A stretch of 64,000 nucleotides of DNA from Hemicentrotus pulcherrimus (Eukaryota; Echinodermata; Echinoidea; Camarodonta; Strongylocentrotidae). The notes beneath the pieces were generated by a model. The model saw only the letters and a program-made list of their open reading frames with translations. It made no database searches and was not told the DNA's origin. The stretch lies in contig BEXV01000298.1 of assembly GCA_003118195.1 (NCBI GenBank), positions 226,422-290,421 of the forward strand, read 5' to 3'. The translations under genes were made by a program, and so were the position numbers. This document shows, piece by piece, positions 1 to 12,100 of the stretch (position 1 is the stretch's first letter; each line of letters begins with the position of its first letter).

Positions 1-175
1 GTGTCACACCGATAGAATGAGAATTTCTCCTGCTCTTGAGCAGGAGAATTTAATCGCCTATTTCTCTTCTTTTCATCGGCTATTTAATCGCCTTTTTCTC
101 CTCTGTTGCTTTCTAACTGCCACTTTCATCGGATGCGTCCGGATGCATCCGATAAAAATCGATGCAGTTAGAAAA

Positions 176-545
176 GGGTATAAGTCAATCAAACTTTGAC
201 CATAGGGTAATCAAGTATCCCCAATCATGTAAGTAGACTTTCAGATCACAAAGTCAGGGCAAAGGTCATTTCTGGTCGACAGACTGGGACTATCTTGTAG
301 CATCATCATCGAAAAATTAACCAAAGGTTAAGTTTTTGAATTTTTGATATAATTTTGAAAGTATAAGTTCTTAGTCAATGAAACTTGGACTATAGGGTTT
401 TCAAGTCTCCCCGATCATGTGAGTAGAATTTCAGGTCACTAAGTTAAAGTCAAAGGTCATTTAAGGTCAACAAACTTAGACTTTGTTGTGGCATCAACAT
501 CAAGGTTTTCAAATGTTTCTTCTGCGTAATTTTTCAACCGATTTT
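176..545. repeat. degenerate tandem repeat, two copies of about 182 bp
   Basis: Two consecutive copies share the same order of landmarks: GTATAAGT, GTCAAT.AAACTT, CTATAGGGT-like, TCAAGT.TCCCC.ATCATGT, TTTCAG.TCAC, CAAAGGTCATTT and GCATCA. They are diverged by many substitutions. The sequence just after (about 510-580) resembles the separate array at 1896-2290, so both may belong to one dispersed family. No open frame runs through them. Confidence 0.6.
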
Positions 546-1895
546 TGATTCTGTTTCATATGATAGGGCTACATGTAGGAGCAGTCAAATCACAGCCGGT
601 GCGAAAACCCTCTATTTTACTCAGCATGTATGCAAGAATTTATGTCTTGCATACGTAATGAGTAGTGCAGATGGTCTTCCCGATCGGCAGTTTTTTCCTT
701 TATAATTTTTCATTTCTCATGAAATGGGTCTTATTTTAAAGATAAGAAGTTGCACTCTCTATATACTTATATGACAATCATGTTAGATATATTTTGGAAA
801 CAGATATTTCGCCTTGAAAATGGGGTTTTTCGACGATAAATCTATCTAAAGAGCAGGGCTGATTTTCACATAGAAATCATTCTTGCGTCAAGAAGATGTT
901 ATAATCAGCATAAAGCGTAAATATTTTTCTTTACAATGAAATCAAAATTATTATATTTTATGCTGTCCCAAAGTCAGGAACCAAAAAAGATCACGCTCAT
1001 GTTCATGAATAATTAAAAAAGGAAGTCAACTTTGCCGATGTGATAATAGAGAGTTCTGATTGGTCAACTACGTCAACTTCGTCACATATGTTTCGCTTTG
1101 GTTTATTAACATTCTGAATACCGCATTTTGGTAACCATGCGTTGTGGCGTGCGCCTGTAATGCATGTGCGCGCACATTGTCTTGACAACAATTTAAGGAC
1201 CCAAGATCAAATACCTCACCTGCGATTTAGACGATTCTTTTCTACTATAATTTTTTAAAATCATTTTTCTAATTTTTTTTGGCGCAGCAGAGCTCCCTGG
1301 AGTTTAATAATTAGTTATGCATTGCCATTGCTCAGACGGCGAGCGTGCACGAGTAGGAAATCACATAATTTCGTGCTATCATAAAAAGAACAAATTGGTA
1401 ATTTCCGGGTTTTAGGGTCTTAATTACTATGATTGTAAAAAGAACATGATTTTGCGTCAATTAGGTTTTGACATATTTTTGATCAGTGACTTTTCATCTC
1501 TCAAACGAATCTCAAAGTGGACAAATTTATTTTTTCCCAAAGTCAGGAACCAAAAGTGAAATTCCTGGGTCAAAACAGCAGTTGAAATGTTACAAAAATA
1601 ATGTCAATAAAAGTTGTGAAAAATTATTGTTTACAAATAGCGAAATATGGCAAATTACATATCAAACTGATGCTGAAAATCTCGAGAGTGATTTTCCGTT
1701 GCATGCTGCCATGTTACATGTAAATGAAGTTAACGACCAAAAACGCAGCTACGTGTACACCTCTACAAATCTCACTGAAAATCGCATGGAAATTCAGCAG
1801 ACGTAAATGTTATGTGATCGCCAGATATCGCTGAGTAAAAATCAGCTTTCAGCCTCATTAACGCGTGTGCTGTGGTCTGACTGGAGGGGTATTTA

Positions 1896-2290
1896 AATTT
1901 CTACACAGAATCGTGAAATTCATTATCTATGCTAATTAATGCAAAGTTATTCGAAATCACAAAAAAGGCTTCTTCTCCTTCATTTCTCGACCGATTTTGA
2001 TTTGGTTTGCTTTATATCGTAGAGCTAACTTTGGTTCACTAAACTTCTACACAGATTTTTGAAATTGTTCTCCATTGATTAATTATGGTAATTTATGCAA
2101 ATTTATTCCAAAAATAACAAATATTACTTCTTTTCCCTCATTTCTTGACCGATTATTTATTATTTCTTGACCGATTTTGATTTGGTTTGCCTTATCTGGT
2201 AGAGCTAAATTTGGAACACTAAACTTCTACACAAGATTGTGAGATTTTGCTCAATTGGTTATTTATGGTACTTTATGCAAATGAAATGAA
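1896..2290. repeat. degenerate tandem repeat, about 2.3 copies of about 180 bp
   Basis: Two copies carry, in order, TTCTT.TCC.TCATTTCT.GACC, GATTTTGATTTGGTTTGC, TAGAGCTAA.TTTGG, CACTAAACTTCTACACA and TTATGCAAAT. A partial copy lies at the left edge (from about 1896). The second copy contains a short internal duplication of its TTTCTTGACCGATT box. Nothing suggests coding function. Confidence 0.65.
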
Positions 2291-3197
2291 ATTATGTCCC
2301 TTCCAGGGCATTACATTTTATTTTTTGACCAGTTCAAAAGTGGACCACATAAAATTTACGATATTTATTGTTGCAAGATGCGGATGAGCGCTACGTCATT
2401 GACGTTCTGGTTTATCATATTGAATAGCGTTATGCAGGCGAGACCGCCGAGAGTGTTTCCCTTGTTTAAAAAATCCTTTGTTTCTTTTTCCATTTGCCTC
2501 CTTCTTTCGGATTCTGCTTTTCTGTTTTGTCTTTTCCCAATTGTTATATTGCACATTCTGCTCTTCTGAGATATTATTTATATCTTACTTTCCTCCTTTC
2601 CAACATGTATTGTTTATTTTTTATCTTTACCGTTTACTATACATTTCTTTCATTCTCCATTTTAGAAATCTTGTTCTCTTTTGTCTCTTTCTTGTCATTG
2701 TAAGCTGTCTTGAATTTTAAATATTAACTGTTATATTTTACAGCAGGCCTAAATGCAGAGAAAACAAATATGTAAAATTCTTACAAAATCAAGAGGCGAT
2801 CACCTATCCATTTAACAGATGGCTTTGAAAATGAATGATGATAAAGAATGGGAAAAAAATGAATACAAGAATGTGGGAGAAAGTGGAGGGACATACAAAG
2901 TTTTGATGGCTGAAATGATTATCATCAAGGCCTATAAAGCTCTAAATCATGGACCTACTATGATGGAGTAGTAGTAGTAGGTAGTAGGTCCACGTCTAAA
3001 CGCAGTTGAGAGGGCAGAAGGCAGAAGTGTAGACTATTGCAAAAGAAATCAATCTATTCAGGTCCCTAGGTAAAATAACATGCAGGCAATGTTTTTACAT
3101 TTAATTTTTGTAGGCTATTGTATTCCAAATGAAAAAAACATGTTGTTTAATCAGGGAAATGTGAGTTTAAACTTGCATCTCCCTGGTTAGATCTTTC

Positions 3198-3524
3198 TCA
3201 CGTCAGGGTCAGTGCAGTAAAATTTTCCATCTTCTGCAACATAAACTCGTTTTCATGGTTGTCTCTGTGAACTTTAAATATTGATGCAAAACACATGTAT
3301 GCTTGGTTGCCAGATTGCAAGAGTGCAGTTTCTGAAGAGAATTTTTCTTCGGTTTGCTTGCAGTACAAATCGATTTCATGGATATCATTTGGACTAGCTA
3401 CGTCAAGGAAGGCTTTCATGTCCGTCCCACCTTTTTGAACCAATTGAGTTTGTGGCAGGGAGGTTCTACATGTATGAGGCTCTGTTGAAGGCATCAAGAT
3501 GCGTGATGATGCAAGCAATAACAC
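3198..3524 (-). other. unassigned minus-strand open frame, possible terminal exon
   Basis: A 108-codon open frame on the minus strand ends in TGA at its low-coordinate end. Its composition is mixed and hydrophilic, not low-complexity. A plausible acceptor (GATGCCTTCAACAG on the minus strand) lies near its start, so it could be the last exon of a leftward gene. I recognise no domain, see no partner exons, and see no nearby poly(A) signal that would decide it. It may equally be chance. Confidence 0.15.
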
Positions 3525-4969
3525 ATTGCAAAAATGCTATGTTTGCAGGCCCCAACCCAGGGGTATTTTGATTTTCCTAGCATCTTGAAAATTACAAAAC
3601 CATGATGAATATGATATGAATGTATGAGATTTATTCTCAGTGGTTCTAACCAATGTAAAATTGGAAGTGGATGATTTCAAAGGAGCTCTGGCAATATAAA
3701 GAGAAGAAATTGATAATTGACCCAAGAGGGTTTAAACTTTTAAAAGTACTTTTTTGGTCACATGGGCCGTTTTTGAAAATGTGTTATGAAAGCTTTCAGC
3801 ATGACAAGTGCAATTTTTGCATATATTTTTTCTTTTCCCTTTTTTGTTTTGTTAGGGGGGTCTCTTCATGACTGATGGGGGAAAATCCCCAAGAGCTTTT
3901 TTTTAAATATATTTTTTTTAGGTTGTCCAATCTGAAAAAATTATTTACAGTTTTTCAGGTTCTTCATTAATGATGATTAGATGGCGCTGTTTCTTTTTTT
4001 CTTTCTGGCTTAAATATTGATTCAGTGAGTTTCACAGACAGTGGGGGCAATAATTTAGGAGTCAACCATGAACAGGGTGCGAGTGTTAATTAATAAAGGT
4101 TAACAGTGCAGTGCTAAAATATACTTTTCCTTTCCTTCCTCTCCCAGAGAGAAAAGGTGAACATGAAATGATATAAATACCAATTAAACCTTTGGCTTTT
4201 AGGCCTATATATTTAACAAAATCAAAAACCAAATTTAAATACATTTTGCTCTTAACATCACCTTGGCAAACTTATAACTCCCAGAGCAAGTAACTTTTAT
4301 TCCATCCATTTGTTTAGTCTACTGGCATTGACATGACTATTAGTTTATCCTGTGCTTTCTTCTTTCTCCTACTTTAAAAATAAAAGGCCTTAAACTTCAA
4401 GGTTTGATTAGACTACATTAACTTTTTGTTGCTGCAGCTTGATACAATTCATATCCCTGTTCTTTAAAAATAAATATAACCTACTTTTGTTATTACAAGA
4501 AGGCCAATGTTTCAATGTAATCTCTCTCAGTCATCTACTTATGTGCCAGTTTTATGCAACAAAAATGTTTTTTTTTGCGCAGACTGCAACTATTTGTGCC
4601 CACATTCGCTTTTTAATGATACTCAAGGTAGGAAGGGGGAGTGGCTACTAACAGACTGGTCCTATCGTGGACCTCTTCCTCCTACGATTTTATTGTAAGT
4701 TTTCCCCCTAACAGCTGTTGAAGTGAGGTTAAATATTGCCTATTTTTGCTGCAGATGTTTATGTCAAAAGTGTTCCCAATAGAGGCAGCGAAATTCTGCT
4801 GTGCAGTGCACTATGTCTTTTCCTGGTGCTTATCAGGATACTATCTGTCAGAATTTACGACCTTAAGATTGAAAATTTTGTGAAATTGCTTACCTGGCAA
4901 AGGGGTCATTCTCATGCTAATGTGGGATTCTAACAAGTATATGGGTAGCTTTATAAATATAACTACATG

Positions 4970-5005
4970 TGCTTGAATAACAGAAACTGCTTGAATAACA
5001 GAAAA
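4970..5005. repeat. 18-bp tandem duplication
   Basis: The unit TGCTTGAATAACAGAAA(C/A) occurs twice head to tail. Minor feature without evident function. Confidence 0.7.
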
Positions 5006-5876
5006 TGCCTAATTTTAGAATTAAAAGGTAATGCTATAATGTTTCTTGATTAAGGGAAACTTTTATTCAATAAAAAACAAATGATGAATTCGGTTTGTTA
5101 CAAGTTCTAAAGTTTTTGAGATGATACATGTAGTTGAACAAGAAATCAAAAATAAATATTGTTTGTTTTCTGAACATTTATATAGGAAGAAAACAAAGTT
5201 GTAATGAAACATAATACACTTTTTTTGTCACAAATGTTATGCCTAAACCGATTGTGGCTTAGAATTTCTGATGTCAAGTGGAAAAAATTTGTTGAGTGGT
5301 GTTTATTTCCTTTTCATACATTATTTGTCACCAATTGTTATTCGAAAGGAAGTAGAATTTCCTGAGTGAAGAGATTGTTCAGTGTCATTGTGTCTATGTG
5401 AGAGTACCTATTTCAGACAGTTTCACTCTCTTACATATAGTGAAAAATATGTTATGGGTAATATTGCATGACTTTTTAATCAATCATTCACTTTCAATCA
5501 GTTAGGATGCAAATTGTTTAATATTTAATGAAAAAAGGTATCTCCATGATAGTAGATACCCTGTGTGTGTCAAAATACTTATCCTTTTAGGTAATTTTGT
5601 TGTACTTACAGACCCTAAGAGGTGGTAGATAGGAGGAAATTGGATGGGTGTAGAGAGTTCAAGACCCCGGTCTCTCTTCCCCTATACTTTGAGGGGCTGG
5701 GAGACAAATCATAGCAGGCAAAGGTTAATACAGTTAGCTACGGGTAACCTTCCCTGTTGGAAGAGCAGAGACTGACTGGCAGTGGTAGGAAGTCTGCCCT
5801 ACTCTCAGTGCACATGCTGGTGTCAGCTTCCCATGCAGAGCTGGGTTGGGGCGGTCCCTGCTGAGGGGAAGGCATC

Positions 5877-5935
5877 CTATTGGCTGGTGGGCTGACCGCT
5901 GGTGTCATCCATCCCATAATAGGGGGATAAAACCC
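5877..5935 (+). promoter_or_regulatory. proximal promoter: inverted CCAAT box plus TATA-like box
   Basis: ATTGG (5879-5883, inverted CCAAT) lies about 45 bp upstream of GATAAAA (5926-5932) in locally GC-richer DNA. A start site about 30 bp past the TATA-like box would be near 5955, giving a 5' UTR of about 100 nt before the ATG at 6060. A CCAAT box near -80 is also a feature of vertebrate fibrillar collagen promoters. This is inferred from motifs and spacing only; no transcript end is visible. Confidence 0.4.
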
Positions 5936-6059
5936 TCCCAGTGATAAGGATGTAGAGCTAGGAGCAAGCTTGCCGAGAGAAAAGTTTATCAGCAGCACTC
6001 TTCAAACTTGCTGTAGACCCGATTGCTCGCTCACTGGTACGCCACAGAGATTGTACACC

Positions 6060-6156
6060 ATGTATAGCTTTGTGGACCAGATTCGCCAGCATAGGCAGAC
6101 ACTGTTATTAATATTAGCGACAATAACAGTTTTCGCTGTAGTATGTCAGGGACAAG
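6060..6156 (+). CDS. procollagen exon 1: start codon and signal peptide
   Basis: The exon encodes 32 residues beginning MYSFVDQIRQHRQ, then a hydrophobic core LLLILATITVFAVV and a CQGQ segment where signal peptidase could cut. The ATG sits in a CACC-ATG context and is the first ATG in this frame; the open frame upstream to 5970 has only a TTG at its edge. The exon ends at GACAAG/GTAGG in phase 1, and the leftover G joins exon 2 to make Glu. The product enters the secretory pathway. Confidence 0.85.
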
Positions 6157-9100
6157 GTAGGACAATTATTTTCTAAATCTATTACTGATTCAACAATATA
6201 AAACATGATAAATGCTTTATTTAAGACAGATATATGTATTTTATATTCAATTATCTTGGCAGTTCTCATGCATGATAATATTAATATTGAATAGGTTTAG
6301 GTATTTTTCTGGAGTGTGCACTCAGATGAAATGATGTGCTGAAGCTTGCTTGTGTGTCCATGCTCTCTCATACTTAAGTTAAGAAAGTTAAGAAGTGTAA
6401 ATGTATATTATAAGCTTTAGCTATGAAGTCATTTACAGTATTGTAACAATCAATACTCTAACTTATAATATATGTACATATTAATGTAACAATTGTTACA
6501 CTAATCAATTTAATCTTAATGGTAGACTACCATGATTAATCCTAAGTTAAGATGTAGCTACTCGTATGATGATGATTGTGGTGTTAATATCATAACAGAT
6601 GTGTGCTGATTATCCTCATTCTAAGATCTTTCATGACTAGTAGTTTCTCACATGTACATTGCAAACAATGACCTGCAAAGTGAGCTACAATAATCATGAT
6701 AATCCAAATATATCTCACTTTGACTTATATACGTCCAGTTTTTGTTAGACTATGCTTCATTTAGCAGACCATACTATCAGTTTTGTGTCTTAAATTCTGA
6801 GTTTGAGTATCATGGACTAGTAATACAAAGTTTGATCAATTATTGTTTACTAATTGATTTTAAATGAAGAACAACCACACAGAGGGCCCTGATATCTTTT
6901 TGTTCAATTGTAAGAAAGAGACTATTTTTGTTACCAGTGTATTTCTGGATGTGGAACTTTATATTTATCCCTGATAAAATATTATCATTTATTGAAATTA
7001 GAATATTTAAATGATTTACGTCAACTACACCATGATATAAACAAAATATTTTTCAGGACCTTCATGTAGGTAGAGTTAGGTTGAACAGTGTATAGGCACA
7101 TGATCTTATTGCCTTCAGGGGTCATACACAACAGGTGCCGCATATTTCTGTTTCTACTTTTTGTATGATTGTTTTGAAAGTCTCCCACTGTTACAGCTTA
7201 TATGAAGAAAGTTAGGAATCCTCTTTTTATTCAGTTTGATAAGTTGAAAGACATTTGCTGTGATATAGGAAAATAACATTATACATAGGACTAATACGTA
7301 TTGAAAAGGAACTTTTTTATTTGCGTAAATAAATAGTTTACAAGCTGTATGTTTTAATTGACAACAATTTCCCTATGAACCTGGTGCCTTTCGTGCCTTT
7401 TGGTAGACTTTGCGCTCATCGATGCATTCAGTTATAAAATCTTGTAAAAAGGCACTGTGTTGAACCATGGACTTACATGCTGTAACCAGAATAGTGACTT
7501 TTTAGCTTGTTGAAGGGGATAATCATAAAAGTTATTAGTATGTCAGATTAAAAATATCAGAAAGGAAGAAGGCTTGACCCCTCTTGTAATTGTGGAATGT
7601 TCCTAAATGAGAGGGAGTTTAGTTATGTGTGTGTGTCCTAGCAGTCCAAGGTTGTGTGGGTGAACTCCAGAGTTGTCAACTCAGCAGTTAGTCTGAAGGG
7701 TTGGCGGCCACTGGGCCAGCTAAGCTCCACCTCCTTGCACCAGCCAGTGCCGAGTAATGCCATAAGGATACGGATCAAAACCGCTCGCTCTGCCAATATG
7801 ACATGTTATACCACAACCAGACAGTGGAAGAGGTGCAAACGTGGCAATTCTCATTGTGGCCCTCCATTGTCTGCATGTCCTTGCACAGGCAGGCAGTAAC
7901 TTTCCATGACCCTGGAGCATGGGAGTAATTACTGGAAGGGAATCTCCTCTGCTTTAGTCCATCATCAGTTCTGAGGAGTTAGAGGAATTGTTGAAGCAAT
8001 GCCCTAAATCAAGTTACCATCCATCTTTATTCTTTTTTTCAAAACCATCAATTCAAAATAGGTTGATGGCCTAAAAAACTCTATTTTGATATCCATCTTA
8101 GTAACCTGTGATTATTATGTATGAACCTTGAGGGCCTATCCAACCTCATATAGTTACAGGTTTGTTGTTAAAAAGTAGAAAAAGAAGAGAAGTTGATGGA
8201 ACAAATGATAAAAAAAGTTATGAATGTTTGAAATATGAGATCTATGCAAATATCTAAACAGCAGTTTAGTGAGTTGATTGACATTTTCATGGACAACTCT
8301 CCAGTTTGTTGCATAGCATAATAGATGTAATGTCTTCACCCCCCCCAAAAAAAATAAAAATAATAATATTGAAAAAGTGGAAGAGAATTTAACCTTCCAA
8401 TTATTAGATTCCTACATAGTTGAATCATTTTCTTTTGTTAGAATGTGGAGAGACTTTTTTTGCCACCATATCAATTACATATTTTTGAACTTCCATATGC
8501 ATATATTGAATGAAAAAAGTTTCAAAAATATAAACTTTTTCTTCTGGAGTCTGATTTCATGCAAAAATACATAAATCAACTTCTCTATCTGCCTTTTTTA
8601 GAAAAAAAATGCTATTAGACTGTCAGCCTTTTCACACACAGCTAAAATTCATCGTATCTAGTGATGATTAGAATCATCGTAAAAATTTAGTCATGATTAT
8701 AGACAAAATTTCCCAGTGTGAACATCGGTTATACGATGTTGGGATAGATACGAAGTCGTGATCTATACACCCCTAAAAGCAGGCTACAGATACGAAGTTC
8801 GTATCTAGAGAGCTTGACATTTTGTGTGTGAAAGGAAATTCGTGTTTAAACATGATTAAACTGGATGGAGCGTGCTCTTTGATTGACGTAACATGACCTT
8901 CAATGCGCAATGGCACTACTGCGCATTTTACGAGCAGTAGTTAATCAAGAAACGATTAAAGATCGCACTGAAATTTCTGTGTGTGAAAGGCTCGTGATTA
9001 GTTTAAACACGTTCGAAACACGTTTATACTAGTCATGTTTATAGAATTTTAGCTGTGTGTGAAAAGGCTGTGTGTGCATAATATATACAAACACATTTTA

Positions 9101-12100
9101 CAATTTTGGGGGTCCAGATTTTGTGGGTGCCCATGCCGAGTCCTGTATTGAGGGAGGATTTCCCCTTTAAAAAATGTATTTACAAAATGTAGCTAAGCCT
9201 GTAAGCAGTAATGTATTTTGTGAATAACATTCAAAATATATTTTCTCTAAGTTCACTTTTACCTAGGACTTTGAATTGGATAATGTGATTTTTGTCAGTC
9301 AACATTAACCAACTTGGAGTACTTTTTTAATGTCATGAATTTCCTTTTGGAACTCTTGTAATGAAATTGTAGATTTGCATGAGCATGCATGCTGATTAGT
9401 CAGGCATACAAGTAAGCTTCAAATCAACCAAATACAATTTTATCAGCAAAGGATTTGGCTGTTTTGCTGATAATATGTAATGAAAGAAGAAGAAGAAAAA
9501 AATCTGCTGTATATGATATAAAACAAGAGATATTACAAAAGAGCGTAACCATATCATGCTGCAAATTTATAAGCGTGATGTATTTGTGAGGAGCTCATTA
9601 GATATCTATCTCTGAGTTATTGATGACTGTTAATGGTTGATTTGTAAGATCATTTCATCATTTTCATGCATGGGGACTGCTCAAGATTTTTTTAACCATT
9701 TTGAAATTTTGCATTTGATAAATGATTTCATTGCAATTTTCAGATCTGAATGGAACTGACTTTATTCATGTAACTGATCTTAAAAACATTTCCTCTTGTA
9801 TTTCAGAATTAGTGAGCCTGCATGCTTACATTGTTGTATGTGTTATTTATTTGTATGTTTAACCCCATCATTATCATGTTTGAGACTACTTATACTTGTA
9901 GATTTTTGAAGATTTGCATGCATCATTCATCATGCATGGTACGTGTATACTCCCGTCCATATATTGGCATCTTACTTTACTCACTTGAAATACAGAACTA
10001 TGAATTGTTCAAATTTGTGGACTTCAATTCATATGTTTCATTTGACTGTCAAATTACAGGTTCTTTGATTCTGTTGCTAAAATTGCAACTGCTGTAAAAG
10101 CATTGTATTTGTACACAGAAAAAACTGACTAAAATGTGAAATGTATTTATAAAACACATGTATGCAAATTAAATGTACATGTAATTATAATCCAAGTAGT
10201 TGTTATGGGGTCTAGAATATTTTGTATCTATTTTGGCAAAATAGTTTTCAGAAGGGGCAAGTAACAGTGTGACTTGCGTATTGCATGCATGTACATGTAT
10301 TTATTATCCCCCCAAATAGTATTTGTGAAGTTCTGGTGCATGTTGTAAAGAAAAGAAAAAATGCCTTCTTTAACAAATTTGCATGATTGCATGCATTTCT
10401 GTAAACCCTCTCACCCTCACCCATCATCACCACCAACACCCGTTTTAGAATGACATACTACTGGTAACTATTTAGATAATGGTCTTGCGGTAGTGGACAC
10501 AGTTTGCTGAAAAGGTTCGGTTTGTGACAGTTGAGCATGAATTAGCTGAGGCTGAGTGAGTATGGCATTCACAATTTCATCTCTGGTGAAAACGAGTGTA
10601 ATACAAAACATTTGTTAAAAGATTAGACATTAATTCATCTCGATTGTTCTCTTGGTTTGATGAATTAATATCATTTCATTTATTGTATATTTCTATGAAT
10701 TGCGTAGTTAACTTGCATTTGACATGTGTTATTCAGTAACTCCATGTACTCATAATTCATTATTTTTTTATCAGATTAGATGAACATATACAATACATGC
10801 ATGGGTACATGCAGTTCTTCATGACACTTTATTTATCTAAGTTTACAATGTAGGTTAGAAATTGATTAGGTATTATTGAGATAGCATGGACACCATCAAG
10901 TTCAAATCTGAATGATATTGAAACCAAGAAATAAAAATAACTATTATAAGATACATGTATATTCCTTTTTTTGTACAAAATTACATAGATTGAATTGTGT
11001 ACAATCATCTGTTGAGAGGGTATTAACTCTGTGTTTAAAGAGTTTATCAGTTAATGCCCTCTTGGCTCCAGACAATCAAAATATCTGTATTTATATTTGT
11101 AATATGAATCATTAATTCCTGATGTTATTTTTTGCAGGATGGTAAGTAGGTCATGTATGTTCTCTGTTTAAATTGAGATAGATAATCTAAAAAAGTAAAT
11201 TTCAGCTGGAAAGAAAATGAGCCAGGTTGAAATATTGTGTGCAAATCAGCTATGTTGAATATGAAAATATTAATTCATATATAAAAATCAGATGATGATG
11301 ACTATTAGTAACAATAATAATGAAAATACTAATGATCTATTTCAATAAAAATGATCACAATTTCATCAGCTATGATGTTTCTTACTATCAGAATGAAGCT
11401 GCAAGCCAATCACCATGTAATTCTCATTTATGTTTTCAATGTATTATGTGGTCTCTCTTCCAGAATCATCGTTTTCACTAAGCATAAGCTCGGGAGAGCC
11501 CCTACTACCATGTGTATACCGAGGACAACCGTATCTCCACGGAGAATCGTGGAGTGTTGAAGAATGTACAATATGTAGTTGTGACAATGCCACCACGACC
11601 TGTGTGATTGAGAGTTGCCAACCCGCCTTCTGTGTTGAACCCATCAAACCGGAAGGAGAATGTTGCTTCTTGTGTCCTTTCAGTAAGTATCTTTGTTAAT
11701 GTCCGCCAAGACTAGAAGAATATAAGTATGCAACTATGTACAAAGCTGTACGTCAACTCTTCAATAGAAACATTGGAAATATAATCTCCTTAGAAACAAG
11801 GTGTCATAATGATTTAGTAAGTAGTGCTAAACTTTGAAGACTGGAGGGTAATACATGTTCTTTTGTTTAAGTACCTACATTTTGTTTTTAAAAGAATATT
11901 TAGACATGCCATACCTTTTGGATATATTCTAAGAAGAAATTGCTTAGAAAAGAGTTGTAATAGTAGTAGAAGTAGTAGCAGCAGCAGCATATGAAGCAGT
12001 ATGTAGGTAAGCGTGGTCGAAGTTGTAGAAGTGGAAGTATAGCTAGCAGTAGTTATTGGATAACTTGCATGAGGTTAATCTGCCACAAGGTCCAAAAGTA

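Larger units (their letters stand above)
1..5876. other. upstream intergenic DNA
   Basis: No convincing gene is seen in this 5.9-kb stretch. Long open frames are few, short and without recognisable domains. It holds two sets of degenerate tandem repeats (176-545 and 1896-2290), a duplicated short motif (CCCAAAGTCAGGAACCAAAA near 966 and 1538), a GTA-rich simple stretch near 2965-2992, an 18-bp tandem pair at 4970-5005 and T-rich tracts. GC content rises after about 5640, consistent with the proximal promoter of the collagen gene. Confidence 0.6.

Noticed and set aside
1486..1806. 106-codon plus-strand open frame
   Set aside because: Starts at GTG, contains a fragment of the repeated AAAGTCAGGAACCAAAA motif, and shows no domain or splice context; probably chance or repeat-derived.
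2294..2720. Phe/Leu-rich open frames resembling membrane proteins
   Set aside because: Produced by a T-rich tract; no start context, no partner exons, and overlapping frames in several phases.
3149..3190. Inverted repeat TAATCAGGGA...TCCCTGGTTA as a terminator or element end
   Set aside because: Ten bases with one mismatch and no other element features.
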